Numbered from the stretch's first letter, positions 1 through 11,667 are shown. The stretch is 64,000 bases of DNA from Emiliania huxleyi CCMP1516 (GCF_000372725.1 NW_005201277.1:72347-136346), one strand, 5' to 3'. Notes: generated from the sequence alone by a model not told the origin. A program made the numbers and translations.

Positions 1-68
1 AGATCCCGTTACCTCCCGGTACCTCCCTTTACCTCCCGTTTACCTCCCCTTTACCCCCCCCTTCATGA

Positions 69-112
69 CCCCCCCCCCCCCCCCGCCCCCGCCCCCGCCC
101 CCGCCCCCGCAG
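69..112. repeat. C-rich low-complexity tract
   Basis: A poly-C run passes into repeats of the form CCCCCG. Six-frame ORFs across it are poly-proline or poly-glycine artefacts. It is simple-sequence DNA. Confidence 0.9.
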
Positions 113-223
113 CGCAAGAGTGTACCCGCCAACATGCGACCGGGCCCGCCAACCCCTCCTGAGGCGGGCAGGACTCTGCTTGGCTTGTGCGACGTACTGA
201 CACCTCTGTTCCGGCGACTGGCC

Positions 224-225
<2 letters not shown>

Positions 226-302
<77 letters not shown>
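226..302. repeat. (AC)n microsatellite
   Basis: About 75 bp of nearly perfect CA dinucleotide repeat. Similar long tracts recur at about 12.15-12.31 kb, 34.84 kb and 53.12 kb. Confidence 0.97.
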
Positions 303-303
<1 letters not shown>

Positions 304-953
304 ACGCCGCCGGGGCCACTACACACGCCGGCCAGGCACGGCCACTTTCGTCCCCACTCCTCCGGACCTCCTCGCGAGAGCGGGCTGCTCGAGGCGGAGG
401 AGAGAATTGGGAGGGCGCGCCCCGCTACGAAAGCCCCGCTGGCATGGTGGAGGTGTGCGCTCGCGTGGTGTAATATTCTGTTCGAGCGATCTAGATAGAT
501 ATTGCGGAGCAGGCGCGATTACACCCAAGCATGAGCGCCCAAGAACGCGCGGCCCCCCGCGCGGGGCGCGGGCCGCGGCGCCCGCGGGGGCGGCGGCACG
601 CGGCAGAGCGGCGGACAAACCGCTATATGCGCCACTCGCTTGCTTTTTTTTCGCTCCAGTCCTGCGGATCTTCGTAGACCGGAGGGCTACGAAGCCTTCA
701 CACTCCAAGGGGCTGTATAATTATGCGCTAACCGGCGGAATCCGGAAACGGGAGAAACCGCAAGGCGTTTACGTCAACGTGAGCTACTTTACGCGTCCCC
801 CGCCCGCCGCCCCCGCTCTCCCGCGCCCTCGGCCGCCCCGCCCCGCGCGGGCCGACCGTCCCGCGCGGCGTGTCCCGGCCCAGCGGGCATAGTCCCAGGT
901 CACCTCGTGTTCCTCTGCGGACTGCGCTCTGCCTCTGGGCCGGCGCGGGCTCC
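303..953. other. No gene recognised (3' flank of the CRTAC1-like gene)
   Basis: ORFs here are compositional and show no recognisable domain. The minus-strand FG-GAP gene ends at 954, so this is probably its 3' flank. Confidence 0.5.
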
Positions 954-3900
954 CTAGGGCGTACCCATGATCGTCGACTCCTGCAGCCGAATAACGGCGT
1001 CCTGCATTGTGTTTGCTCGGGCGGCCAGCGCCTCTGGCGCGTCGACGACATCCACCGTGCCCGATGGCCAGCGCACCTATTGACCGTCCGAGCCTCCCTC
1101 TGCCGGGGCTCCACAGGATCGGCATCGGTGTCTGTGGTGTGCTGCTGGGCCTCCAAGCGGAGGGGAACACCCGAAGGGCCGAGCCCAAAGACTAGGCGGT
1201 GGTCCGCGCTGCCGCGGGGGTCGCCAGCCGAGGCCCGGTTCACCTCGCGCATCTGCTGCTTTGGCGCCGCACCCGGCTCGGGACGCCAGGTGAGGAGCGC
1301 TGTCGCGCCGATGCCGTACTCGTTGCTCGCGCTGCCCACCAGCCTGAACGCGATGTAGGAGTTTCCGTTCCCTCCAGAGTTGCGGTAGAGTCGGCACTTT
1401 GTGTTGCACGGCATTAGGTCGACAAAGCCATCATTGTCGATGTCGAACGAAGTCAGACCAAACCACCTGTTGCCCACCGGCCAGGCTGAGTCGACCATCT
1501 GACACATGGGCTCAAGGTGAAACGCTCTGATTGACGACGCCGCGGTGCAAGCGTCGTAGTTGCTGCAGCACCAGATGAGCCAGTTGTCGTCCGCTTTGCT
1601 ACGCCCCGGGTCGTTGAGGTCGCCATAGGCGCCCGGCATGTGGACCCAGCTGCCATCGGCCGTCTGCGTCAGGATGACGGCATTTGAATTGCACAGGACG
1701 AGCAGGTCGAGCGTGCCATCGAGGTCGTAGTCAGCCGCCTGGGGAGAGGTGCTTTCAGTGAGCAACGTTGGCTGGGTGCCTGTGCAAGAGCACGCGGCGC
1801 CTTCATGTCCACGGTTGAAGAGCATGTTCTGAGAAAGGGTCCGGTGCTGTCAGCAATGGAACGGAGCCCGACAGGCGAGGAGTAGAGAAGGTCGACGCCC
1901 CAGCCCTAATCCTCAAACGGGGTGCCGTGGGGTGGGCGGTATCCCGTCACTCAATAGAGGATGGGGCGGAAGCAAAGTTTGAGGGCGCCGGACCGTGAGC
2001 AACGCGTAATCAATGAGGCCGTCACCGTTGAAATCGCCAGTGCTGAGAGCCTTGAGTTCACGCCCATAGATTTGACGGTCGCTCCACTGGGATCCAAATA
2101 TGGGCCACCAATCCGGTGTGATATCCGCTAGCAATCCCCTCGCCGCGTCCCATTTGTACACTGCGAGCGTGTCCTGGCCCGAGGTCGATCGCGGGATGTC
2201 GATGAGGACAAGAAGCTCTTGCGCAAAGCCATCCTACAGGCAACATTGGCTTGCTTGTTAGGGAGCCCCTGAGCCGAGAGATAGCCCCCCCCCCCCCCCC
2301 CACCACCACCACCCCCACCACCCCCACCACCACATGCTGCCTGGTCGAAGTCGGTCATAAGAGCGCTGCTGCTGTACACCCTGAACTGGGGCACATACGC
2401 AAAATTCCTCCTCGAGGCCGCCGTCGGCCGGTTCAGCCAGAGCCGCGAGGGGATCGTGTTGTCGTCGTTGCGCTCCTTGTTGCATGAGATGATGTCGAGG
2501 AGGCCGTCACCATCCACATCAGCCACAGCCACGTTGTACCCGCGGCACCCCTGACAGAAGAGCCCAGCCTCCCTGGCTGTCCCACGGCCGCCGAGGAGCC
2601 GGCCGTCGGGGGTCCCCCAGAAGAGGCCGTTTTCTGAGTGGTACGTCGTGTCGGTCCCACGGACGGCGCCCTGCGCAACGTACAGGTCCAACAGCCCGTC
2701 GCGGTCTAGGTCGATGACTGCGCCGCCGTGCGCATCAAACCTCTCCTTCATTCCCCCGAGTGGTTCATGCTCAGCGTAGCCTACGACGTACTCAACGGCA
2801 CCCACCGCGGCCTCGAGCCATTGACCGCCGCCGCGATTGAGGGCCAGGTCCCTACGATCAGCGATGACACGCGGGTGAACATTGGGAGAGAGAGGAAGAG
2901 CCCTCTCATAGGTGCACTGCTAGCGCGCCAGTGCGTCTCACAAGACTCATACTTGACGTGGTTGGTGGCGAAGATGTCCATCCAACCGTCGCCATCCCAG
3001 TCGACCAGGTAAGGAGCGCCAAAGGTGTGGTAGTGTGAGGCGACGTGGCCCTTGGCCCGCAAACGCTCGTCGATGAGCACACGGCTCGACAGATCCCAAA
3101 ACTGCGCCCCCACCGCCGGACGCCGTGGTGGCGTCGAGTATGGTGGCGAGGGCGAGGGCGGCGGTGGCGGTGGCGGCGGCGGTGGCGGTGGCGGTGGCGG
3201 CGGCGGTGGCGGCGGCGGTGGCGGCGATGGGGATGGCAGCGGCGGAGGCGGCGAAGCGGATGGCGAGTACGGCAAGGTGTAGTATAGACTCAAGCCATAC
3301 TCCCAGCATCCCCAGGGGGCAGCATCTGGGCACGTCGACGACAGGACGGGGCCGAGGTAGCAGATGTTGCCATTGGAGGCAGCACGGGAAACGGTGCCGC
3401 CCAGGACGCACACATCTGCTGCCAATGGCGGCAGCAGCGGCGAGGGCGCGGTTCCGTGCGGGGGCATCAACGGCGGAGGCTGAGTTGTTGTTGGCGGCGG
3501 CGGCGTGGCGGCTGGGGGCGGCGACGGGGACGGCGAGGGCGGCGACGCGGATGGTTGCGGATGAGCGGGCAGTGGCGGCGGAGCGGACAGCGGCGAAGGC
3601 GAGGACGGCAAGGTATAGGACGGTGGCGATTGCGCGGGGGACGGCGCGGGTGTGGCGGGGCCTTCGCATAATGTGCATCCTGTGCAGGTGTTCCACAAGC
3701 ATTTGGTGTGCCAGAGGTTGGTATTGACGGCGCAGCCCCAATGGCAGCCCGGTGGGCTCCCATTACCTTCGCATGATGCGCATCCCATGCAGGTGCTCCA
3801 CAGGCATTTGGTGTGCCAGAGGTTGGTATTGACGGCGCAGCCCCAGTGGCAGCCCGATGGCGGTGGCGTGGGGGACCGCGCGGGTGGTGGCGGTGCCGTC

Positions 3901-4295
3901 GAGCAGCTCGAGCAGCCATCGCACTTTGCTCTCCATCTGCACTTGGAGTCCCACAGCTGCGTGTGAATGGTGCACCAGCTAAGGCACTGCGTTTCTGCGG
4001 CATGCGCTGAACGCAAATGTGGCAGAACTGGCAGGGGCTCCCAAAGTCCGGAGCCCAGCTCACCAGAGCCAGCCTCCCCAGAGCCAGCCTCACCAGAGCC
4101 AGCCTCGCCCGTGCCAGCCCGAGCTGCAGATGGGAAGGAGAGCAGCAGGAGCAAGGCCACCACGCTGAGACTCCCGCTCAGCCGGGGTCGGACCGCCGCA
4201 ACGGAGCGCGGCGCTCGCCGCCCCAGCAGCAGGCAGGCGTCGCACGCTTGGATGAGCAACATCGCTAGCGTGGCGGCGAGGTCCTGGGCAGGCAT
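954..4295 (-). CDS. CRTAC1-like secreted or anchored protein with FG-GAP repeats and ASPIC/UnbV domain
   Basis: Proposed exons, 5' to 3' on the minus strand: 4295-2929, 2851-2341, 2233-1994, 1828-1169 and 1076-954. The N-terminus has two hydrophobic stretches (LAATLAMLLIQA; SVVALLLLLSFPSAARA), then an acidic GSGE-type linker. Cysteine-rich repeats of the CHWGCAVNTNLWHTKCLW type and long Pro-rich linkers follow. The C-terminal half carries FG-GAP/VCBS motifs with calcium-binding loops (DWDGDGWMD, DLDRDGLLD, DVDGDGLLD, DFNGDGLID, DYDLDGTLD, DIDNDGFVD). It ends in an ASPIC/UnbV module (NEYGIGATALLTW ... FGLGPSG | VRWPSGTVDVVD). The family is extracellular and thought to mediate adhesion or matrix contact. 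The second intron (2234-2340) has a clear GC donor, CAG|GCAGCATG, which restores DFDQ-DGFAQELL. The joins at 2929/2851 (GC donor), 1994/1828 and 1169/1076 are tentative. Domain calls are firm, exact exon ends less so. Confidence 0.85.
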
Positions 4296-5372
4296 TAAGG
4301 AGTATCACACAATCAACGCGGCTCGCGTCGCCGAGGCGAATGACGGATGGATGAACGTGCGTCCCGAGCGCCCACTAGGGCACAAATAAGAAGAAATTGC
4401 CGGTCGCTGCAGTGGCAAGACGAATCTATCCCAACGGACGCAGACGACGGGGAGAGCAGCACCGTGGGCGACGACATGCCTATCAACGGAGGAGGTACAA
4501 CCATCCCACTCGACGACATCGGTGATCCTTGCCCGATTGGTTCGCTCCCCGCACACCGGCCCGGAGCGCAAGGGTACCCTAGATTGCATTTCGGCGGGGG
4601 CGCGCATTAAAACAACATTGAGGCTACACACACGATCGTAAGGTAAGGTAAGGTAAGGTAAACTTCTCCACACACACGAGGTGGTGGGGCAAGGGGGGGC
4701 AACCCTCGCATCTCCACGTCTAACGACAGGAGCCCCACACGATCCGGTCCTCGAGCGCCTGAGCCCTTACCTTAGAATCGCGGGTCTGATGTCAGAATGT
4801 CTGTCAGAACATGTGCCGTGAAGAAGATAGAGTGCGACTACTGACGTACGAACGTACGAACGTACCGGGAAATCAAAACGGTGTCGCAGGAGGCCAAGCT
4901 GCAGAACATGTGCAGGCCAGCGCCTATGACGCTCAAGGAGTGAGGCGCGGAGCGCCGCGCGCGGAGCGCGCCCCGAAGAAAATTTTGAGGGTTGTGGAGG
5001 GCTAGATGCGATTTCTAGTAAGAGTTTGACTCACACGCTGGAACCACTCGGCCCACCCACAGGCCCAACCTCAAGTGGCGGCGCTCCGCACCTACCCAGC
5101 GGCGCGCTCCGCGCGTGCTTTCCAGCGGCGCGCTCCGCGCGTGCTCTGCAGCAGTGCTACTGCCTAGCGCGCTCCGCGCGTATGTCCAGGTAGCACCAGC
5201 GCGCTCCGCGCGCACCATATCTCAGTGCCTATGCTTATAGCCACTAAAAGCTCGTTTCTGCAGCTTGGGCAGGAGGGCGCTCCCTGTACACGGCGCGCTG
5301 CGCGCTGTCACACACTGCTGTCACTGGTGCCAAGCGGCGAGCGATCGCAAGGCGCGGGGCGCTGCCCCTCAC
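4296..5372. other. Intergenic region with palindromic GC repeats
   Basis: No coding region is recognised between two minus-strand genes. It holds a short GGTAA tandem (about 4640-4661), an ACGTACGA tandem (about 4846-4865), and repeated near-palindromes GCGCGCTCCGCGCG at about 5101-5215 with inverted versions at 4945-4975. It must contain the 5' region of the CRTAC1-like gene and the 3' end of the NHL/BTB transcript. Confidence 0.6.
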
Positions 5373-7041
5373 TCATGCCCGCTCGGCCACCTCCGCCCGG
5401 ACCTTCCCGAGCTCCGCGTCGCGCGCCGCCACCGCCCCCTTCAGCTCCGCCACCTGGTCGAGCGCGTCGCCGAGCAGCCCCTTGGCCACGCCAAAGTCGC
5501 GCAGCTGCTCCACGCCGCCGCTCGCCCGCACCTCGGCGGCGTGGTCGGCCACGTAGCGGCGGCACTGCGCGAGGAGCCGCCCGTCGCCCGTCGTGTGCGC
5601 CGCCTCGAGCAGCGGCACGGCGCTCGCCGGCGCGACGCTTTCCTGCAGTGCCTGCGCGCAGAGCAGCTCGAGGCGCGGCACCTGGTACATCTGCGCCAGC
5701 TCCCGCAGGTCGAGCGCGCGCTGCGCTCTGCCGCCCTCCGCCTCGCCGAGGTCGAACTTGTCGGAGAGGAGGTAGTCGATAAGGGCGGTGAAGCTGGCGA
5801 GGTCGGTGTTGCGCACCGTGACCTCGGCGGCGTCGCGCTCCTTCATGCCGATGCCAAACATCGTCCGAAAGACCGGGGACCGGGCGCAGAGGACGGCCTT
5901 GGTGACGTACTCGATGCGCTCCAGGTCGTCGCCGACCAGGAAGGTGACTTTCCCCTCTGGCAGGGAGGCGTCGCCCCGCGTCGTTGCGAGGTCGGCTCCA
6001 AGGGTCGAAGGCGGAACGACGATCGGGGCAAAGGAGGGAGGCGGAGGAGGCGCAGCCACGCAGACCTCGCGGAGGCCACCGCTCGAACTGACCAACAGCG
6101 TGCTGCCGTCGGAGCTGATGGCGACTTCATCTGGGCCGTCGAGCTGCGCCGCGTCGCCCACGCCGTCTTCCCTACCCCTGGTGCCACTGCCCGCGACCGT
6201 CGTCACCTCTCCCGTCGCCACCTCTACCCGCCGGATCTTGTGGTTCTCATAGTCCGCCACATACAGCGCGCCGCCGTCCGGGCTGATGGCGATGCCAGCT
6301 GGGTAGCGGAACTGCGCCGCGTCGGCGACGCCATCCGCGCCGCCATCCTCGCCGCCTCCAGCGAGCGTGGTCACCGCGCGAGTCGCCACCTCCACCCGCC
6401 GGATCTTGTTGCCGCAGGAGTCCGCCACAAACAGTGCACTCCCGTCGGAGCTGAGGGCGACTCCGGAGGGGCCGTCAAACTCCGCCGCGTCGCCCACACC
6501 ATCCGCGTCGCCCACATCGCCGCCTCCAGCGAGCGTGGTCACAGCGCCCGTCGCCACCTCCAGCCGCCGGATCTTGTGGTTGCTGCAGTCCGCCACAAAC
6601 GCCGCGCTCCCGTCCGGGCTGATGGCGATGCCGGCTGGGCCGTCGAACTGCGCCGCGTCGCCCACACCATCCGCGTCGCCCATGTTGCCGCTGCCCGCGA
6701 GCGTCGTCACAGCGCCAGTCGCCACCTCCACCCGCCGGATCTCGTTGGTGTCGTCTGCCACAAACACCGCGCTCCCGTCTGGGCTGGCAGCAACGGTGTA
6801 GAAGACTTCACTTGCCGGCAAGGCTGCTACGCGGCGCACGCGCCCGGCCGCCGAGACGTGCAGCAGCGAGTCCATGGTCGCGACGTACCAGGCGCCTGCG
6901 TGCTCGCTCGCGACGCCAACGAGGCCGTCCTCGCCCTCGAGCGGCAGCGTGGAGACCTGGCCGACGACGCGCGCGCCAAAGATGGGCGCCTCGAAGCCAT
7001 CCGCGACCGGCACGGGCGCGCTTGCGGGCGGCGGACGCCAT
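5373..7041 (-). CDS. NHL-repeat beta-propeller and BTB/POZ domain protein
   Basis: One long frame runs from about 7015 to the stop at 5373. The first half is about six NHL blades of the form SPDGSAVFVADDTNEIRRVEVATGAVTTLAG. The second half is a BTB/POZ domain (VTFLVGDDLERIEYVTKAVL, then ARSPVFRTMFGIGMKE) with a BACK-like tail and a short C-terminal coiled coil. BTB proteins usually form dimers and present substrates to cullin-3 ubiquitin ligases, with the propeller as a candidate binding face; both roles are inferred from the families. The long frame has no ATG upstream of the first blade. The best ATG (7041, MASAARKRAR, basic and NLS-like) lies in another frame, so a one-base indel near 7000-7020 is suspected. 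The first in-frame ATG (6875) would cut off a blade. Confidence 0.85.
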
Positions 7042-7120
7042 ATGTGTGTGTGTGTGGTGTGCCCTCGGCACTAACCATGAAATGCGTGTTTTTTTTACGG
7101 CCGACCGTCTCTCCAGTGCT

Positions 7121-7353
7121 TCTCTTGGCACCGTGGAGTGCTGGGGGGGGGGCGACAGGGAGGATATGGCCTTGAGTTATGTGTACGCCTACTCAGGGTG
7201 TGTGGCAGCCCGCTGGCTGTGTGTCTTGTGAGCTTGTTTGTGTCTGTGTGTCGCTCGTGCGTGTCGTCATCAATCATCTGTCCAGCGTCCACCCATACCG
7301 CGTTGGTGTCCAGTCCGAGCCTGGCTGTTCTTCACCTTTCTACCTACCTACCT
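7121..7353 (+). repeat. Dispersed repeat R1, copy A (long form)
   Basis: It runs from TCTCTTGGCACC to a terminal TACCTACCTACC tract. Near-identical long copy D lies inverted at 63433-63660; shorter copies lie at 12326-12460 (+) and 55492-55632 (-). The copies contain CAGTCCGAGCCTGGCTGTTC. No TIRs and no coding frame are conserved, so it may be a non-autonomous retroelement or a processed repeat. Its class is unknown. Confidence 0.85.
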
Positions 7354-7359
7354 AGTGCT

Positions 7360-7912
7360 TCACGGGTGGCTTTCGCACTTGAGCACTTGAGCACTGGATG
7401 GATAGGGTCGGTTCCGCATGGTAGGAATTCGAATTCCTACGGGACCCCTCGCCGAGACCACGCCCGAGGCAAGGTCCGCCCCAAGCCCGCGCTGACAGCA
7501 CCCCTGGCCATCGCAAATCATTTCCCAAACGCAGCTCGGGCGGCCTCCAGATCCGACTAACCCCCATGCGTGCACCGAGCCGTCGGACTTTACCGCGACG
7601 CACGCCATACCACCGCACATCGCGGCGATCACGCCCGAGCTGAGGTCGTCCGGGGACACGTACGTCGTCTCCGTCATCCCTCCCTTGCAATTCAGACAGG
7701 ATCCTTTCTGAGAGGACACCCCCGTTGGGTCGCCTGCGCCCCTCTTTGGATGCCGCCCCCACGCCACCGCCTTGCCGTCTTTCGTCACCGCGACGCATGC
7801 GTTCCCGCCGCACATTGCTAAAAATCTCTCTCTCTCTTGCCGAGACCACGTTCGAGACCTCAGAAGGGATCACGGGGTCGCCATCAACAATATCTGCCGC
7901 TGCTCTTGCCAA
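7360..7912 (-). pseudogene. RCC1-like repeat fragment
   Basis: Two stretches of RCC1/BLIP-II type repeat are readable on the minus strand: MCGGNACVAVTKDGKAVAWG and VIAAMCGGMACVAVKSDGSV-HAWG. Upstream, PSEVSNVVSA lies in a different frame. Fewer than the seven blades of a full RCC1 propeller are present, and the frame changes within the fragment. The downstream end runs into repeat R1. It is most likely a truncated remnant, though an exon of a gene with unrecognised introns cannot be excluded. Confidence 0.5.
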
Positions 7913-8042
7913 TCTTCGCGTACCGTCACGACGAGGTGAGCTTCTGGGAGTTTCTGTTTTTGGATTGGCAATAATTGCTCATATACGATCTGTTTCGGAA
8001 AAAGAAAATCCGCGCCAAAGATTCGGGGCGCCCTTGCCATCG

Positions 8043-9964
8043 ATGGCGGCGCGCGGCGAGACGGCTGAGACGGCTGACCACGTAGAGGCGGTCTTCAGAG
8101 GTGACGAAGTGGCGGTGCGTGTGTGGCTTGAGGGTGGAGGGCGAGCGAACGCCACCCGCGAGCGTCGGGGCGAGGAAGGCGAGGTGACTACTGGCGTAAC
8201 GCTGCTGATGGACGCCGCCATCGAAGGCCACGAGCGGGTGGTCGAGGTGCTGCTGCAGCACGGTGCGGAGATCAACCTGCAGGACAGCGATGGCTGGACT
8301 GCGCTGGTGTGGGCCGCTTCCGAAGGTCACGATCAGGTGGTCGACCTTCTGCTGCGGCACGGCGCTGAGATCAACGCGCAGGACAGCAACGGCTGGACCG
8401 CGCTGATGGGCGCCGTCTTCGCAGGTCACGGGCGGGTGGTCGAGCTGCTGCTTCAGCACGGCGCGGAGGCCAACGTGCAGAGCAGCAAAGGCAGGCACCG
8501 CACCGCGCTGATGCTCGCCGCCATCAACGGCCACGAGCGGGTGCTTGACTTGCTGCTGAGGCACGGCGCTGATGCAGAGGTGCGGGACAACGACGGCGGC
8601 ACCGCGCTGATGGCCGCCGCCGGCAAAGGCCGCCTCCCCGTCGTGCGCTGTCTACTGCAGGCGGGCGCAGACACAAAGGCACGCTCTGTGGCCGGCATGA
8701 CGGCGCTGCAATACGCCAAGGAGGGGGCCAAGCTGGCTAATGCCGACGTTGCTGGTGGTGCTCCTGCAAAGGACCACGCCGGGTGTGTGCGCGCTCTCAC
8801 GGAGCACGCAGCGGCACTGAAGGAGGCGGAGGCGGCAGAGAAGGCGGCAGAGAAGGCGCTCGAGGCCAAGGGGCGGCGCGAGCAGCGCGAGCGGGAGGAG
8901 GCGGCGGCGGCGCGAGAGCGCGAGCAGGCTGCGCGCCGGCGCGAAGCAGAACGAGAGGCGCGCGAGGCGCGCCGGGCGGCGGATGCGGCGGCGCTGGAGG
9001 AGCAGAGGCGGGCGATTGCGGCGGAGGCGGAGGCGAAGCTGGTTGCCGAGCGAGCGGCAGCAGAGGAGACGCTGCGGGCGAGGGAGGCGGAGAGGCGAGC
9101 AGCAGAGGAGGCGCAGCTTGCGGAGCAGCGGGTGGCGGCGGCGGCTCGGAAAGCGGCTCAGGTGGAGACGGCGCGGCGCGAGAAGGAGGCTACTGACAAG
9201 AGGGCGGAGGAGGAGAAGGCGAAGAGGCGCGCAAAGGCGGCGGAGGCGGCGGCGGCCAGGAAGGCGGCCAAGGAGAAGAACAATAAGGCCAAGAAGGCGC
9301 CGCCCGCCTTCAAGCTCGAGGAGGAGCGGAGGGCGCGGGCTGCGGCAGAGGTTCGCGCACAGGAGGAGAGGGCGGCGCAGCTGGCTGCTGAGCAGGAGGC
9401 TGCGAGGCGGGCGGAGCGTGAGGCGGCTGAGCTAGCGGGTGCGGCGGAGCAGGCGGCGCTGCGCGAGGCTGCGGAGCTGGCAGAGGCGTTGCGCCGGTCA
9501 GAGATAGATGCGGAGGAGGAGGCTCTGGCGCGTCGGGTGTCGCGGTGCGAGGAGGCGGTGAGCAGCGAGTCGACCGGCGGCGGGGACCTGATGCGGCGTG
9601 TCGAGCGGCTGGAGGCGAGCCTCGGCGCGGCGACCGAGGGCAGCCTCGAGGAGCGGGTCGGCGCCATCGAGCGCTTGATCGGGCCAGAGGCGGGAGAGGC
9701 GGCGGAGCAGCATCTGCCAGTCACCGAGTCGCTTGCTGCCGTCTCGCTTGCGGACGCCGGCCTCGACACGGGGCGGCCGGCTACCCCCGAGTCCACGATG
9801 GGGGGCGAGACCACGTGCATCGTGTCGGCTTCGCGAGAGTCAAGTCGCATGCTGCGGTCCCGTGCGGGCACCTGTGCGCTTGCGGGCCATGCTCTGAGCT
9901 GATGCAAGAGTGCCCGTATTGCCGCGAGCCGGTGATGATGTGGATGGTCCCGCGTCCGGTCTAG
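8043..9964 (+). CDS. Ankyrin repeat/coiled-coil/RING-finger protein (frameshift in the RING)
   Basis: The start ATG at 8043 gives MAARGETAETAD. Residues about 10-240 hold six or seven ankyrin repeats (for example DGWTALVWAASEGHDQVVDL). Residues about 255-560 are an Ala/Glu/Arg-rich predicted coiled coil. The tail ends in a C3HC4-type RING: TTCIV in the ankyrin frame, then FARVKSHAAVPCGHLCACGP and SELMQECPYCREPV in another frame. Two extra bases at about 9826-9832 (GTGTCGGCTTCGCG where GTGTGCTTCGCG would give C-F-A-R) break the domain. In the uninterrupted frame translation stops at 9902; in the RING frame it stops at 9964. RING proteins are usually E3 ubiquitin ligases and the ankyrins bind partners, both inferred. 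The architecture matches the larger gene at 15034. The frameshift may be an assembly error or may mark a pseudogene. Confidence 0.8.
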
Positions 9965-11667
9965 TTTTGTCGCGCGGGGCGGGCCAGATGTGTTGCAAGA
10001 CCGGCTGCCGCGTGTTATTGAATTTATGGGGCAGGCGCGCGAATCCCACGAAAGGGCGAGAGTACCGAGAGACACAGAGACACAGAACACAGTCAGACAG
10101 CTCAGACTGGGCTCCGTGGCGACGAAGGTCGCCCGGGACTGGCTCGCCAACGAGCTCTACGAGCCGTCCCGGCGCGCGGCAAAATTGATGCGGCCTGCAG
10201 GGACCGAAAGGTCGCCGACCTGATCACGGCTGCCGGCGCCTCGGCGCCGGCCGACGCCGTGTTCGGCGGCAGGTTCGCGACGGGCGAGGCGCCCCGCCCG
10301 ACGACCTCCGCCTCCGAGGCGGACGAGGGCGACGGCGTCGGCGGCGATGGCGGGACCGGCACCCACTTTGACCTTTTCGAGCCGGACGGACCCCACCCCC
10401 ATGGAGGACCTCTGAGGTCCTCCCCAGTCTCACCCCACCCTACCTCTGCCCCCCCTCCCCCCATCCCTCTGCCTCCCATAGGGCAGGATAGCACTAGCAT
10501 ATGCGCCTAGTGCGCACTGGGCCCTCATAGATGTGACCCGCCCACTCGAGTGCGGCGCCCAGGTGCTAGTGCTTGAGAAGACACCACAAACGCGGCACGG
10601 CCCATTTTGGCTGTCTGCGGAGATTCTGTCTTAGCACACACAGTGAGTCATTCGGAGTCATTCGATGGCCAGAGTGCGATTGTGTGTGTGCGGGAGTTGG
10701 TTTGTCGGGAGGGAGGGGCAGGCTGCTCACCGAGCTGTGGGGTCGGGGAACTCGGGGGGCTCGGAGGGGTCGGAGGGGTCGGAGGGGTCGGAGGGGTCGG
10801 AGGGGTCGGAGGGGTCGGAGGGGTCGGAGAGCTCAGAGGATCGACCCCTCCGAGCCCTAATGGAGCCCTCTAGCCCTCCAGCCCTCCCGAGCCCTCCGAG
10901 CCCTCCGAGCCCTCTTGGGGGGCAGTCACATAAGCCGCGACTTCGTTTTCTTTATCTTTTTGCGACCCCTCCCGGAGGGCCCTTCCGACCCCTCTCGAGC
11001 CCTCCCGCCATGAAGATCCTCCCCTGTCCGACCGTCCCTCCGAGCCCACCCGGCGTCCGGGGAGGGGGTTAGCCCTGTGGAGCCCTCCCGACGCCGATCC
11101 GACGGGGACCCCTCCAGCCCTGTGGGCTGGCGAGCCCTCCGGTCGGAGGGGTGGAAGTGGGAGGGCTCGAAGACGGACCTCTCTCGCTCCGGGAGGGTGG
11201 AGGGGTGGAGGGTGGAGGGGTGGAGGGGTGGTTGAGCCCTCTAGCTCTATCGATATAGCCCTACCCCTCCCGCCGTTTTAGGGCCTCCCCACCCGCTATG
11301 GGTGAGAGGGCTGGTCGTAGTGAGGGGAGGGGGGTGAACGAGTCACGCACCATCATGGTTGGTGGCGAGGAGCGGCGGCGGAGAGCGGCTCGGTGGTTAC
11401 GCGCGCTTGGCGCCGGCCGTGTGAGTCTCGTGTGAGTCTGGACCCCACGACTTGCCGGACGTCGCCTTAGAGCTTAGTTCACGCCGAAAAGTACGTCTAT
11501 CGCCTCCCGCTAGCTAGGGCACGATCCCAGGCGGCTGCCGGGGGCCGCGTTCCAGCTCGATTAGGGCGCTTGTCACGCGATTTTACGGAATTACGGATTG
11601 GTGGGGGGTGGCGGCACATAGGGGGAGGGGGAGACGCCGATCCGGGAATCAAGTTGGTGCCGGCAAC
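9965..11667. other. Mostly non-coding, minisatellite-rich stretch
   Basis: A possible coding remnant at about 10170-10390 (+) reads KVADLITAAGASAPADAVFG then DEGDGVGGDGGTGTHFDLFE in one frame, but I cannot assign a family. The rest is low complexity: GGAGGGGTC tandems (10738-10830), CCCTCCGAG tandems (about 10860-11080) and GGAGGGTGG repeats (about 11190-11240). No confident gene. Confidence 0.5.
10738..10830. repeat. 9-bp minisatellite (GGAGGGGTC)n
   Basis: About ten tandem copies, followed by related GAGCCCTCC blocks to about 11060. Confidence 0.9.

Noticed and set aside
9158-10150. Long minus-strand ORF opposite the ankyrin/coiled-coil gene
   Set aside because: Ser/Ala/Arg composition mirrors the GC-rich coiled-coil codons on the plus strand; no domain and no independent start context.
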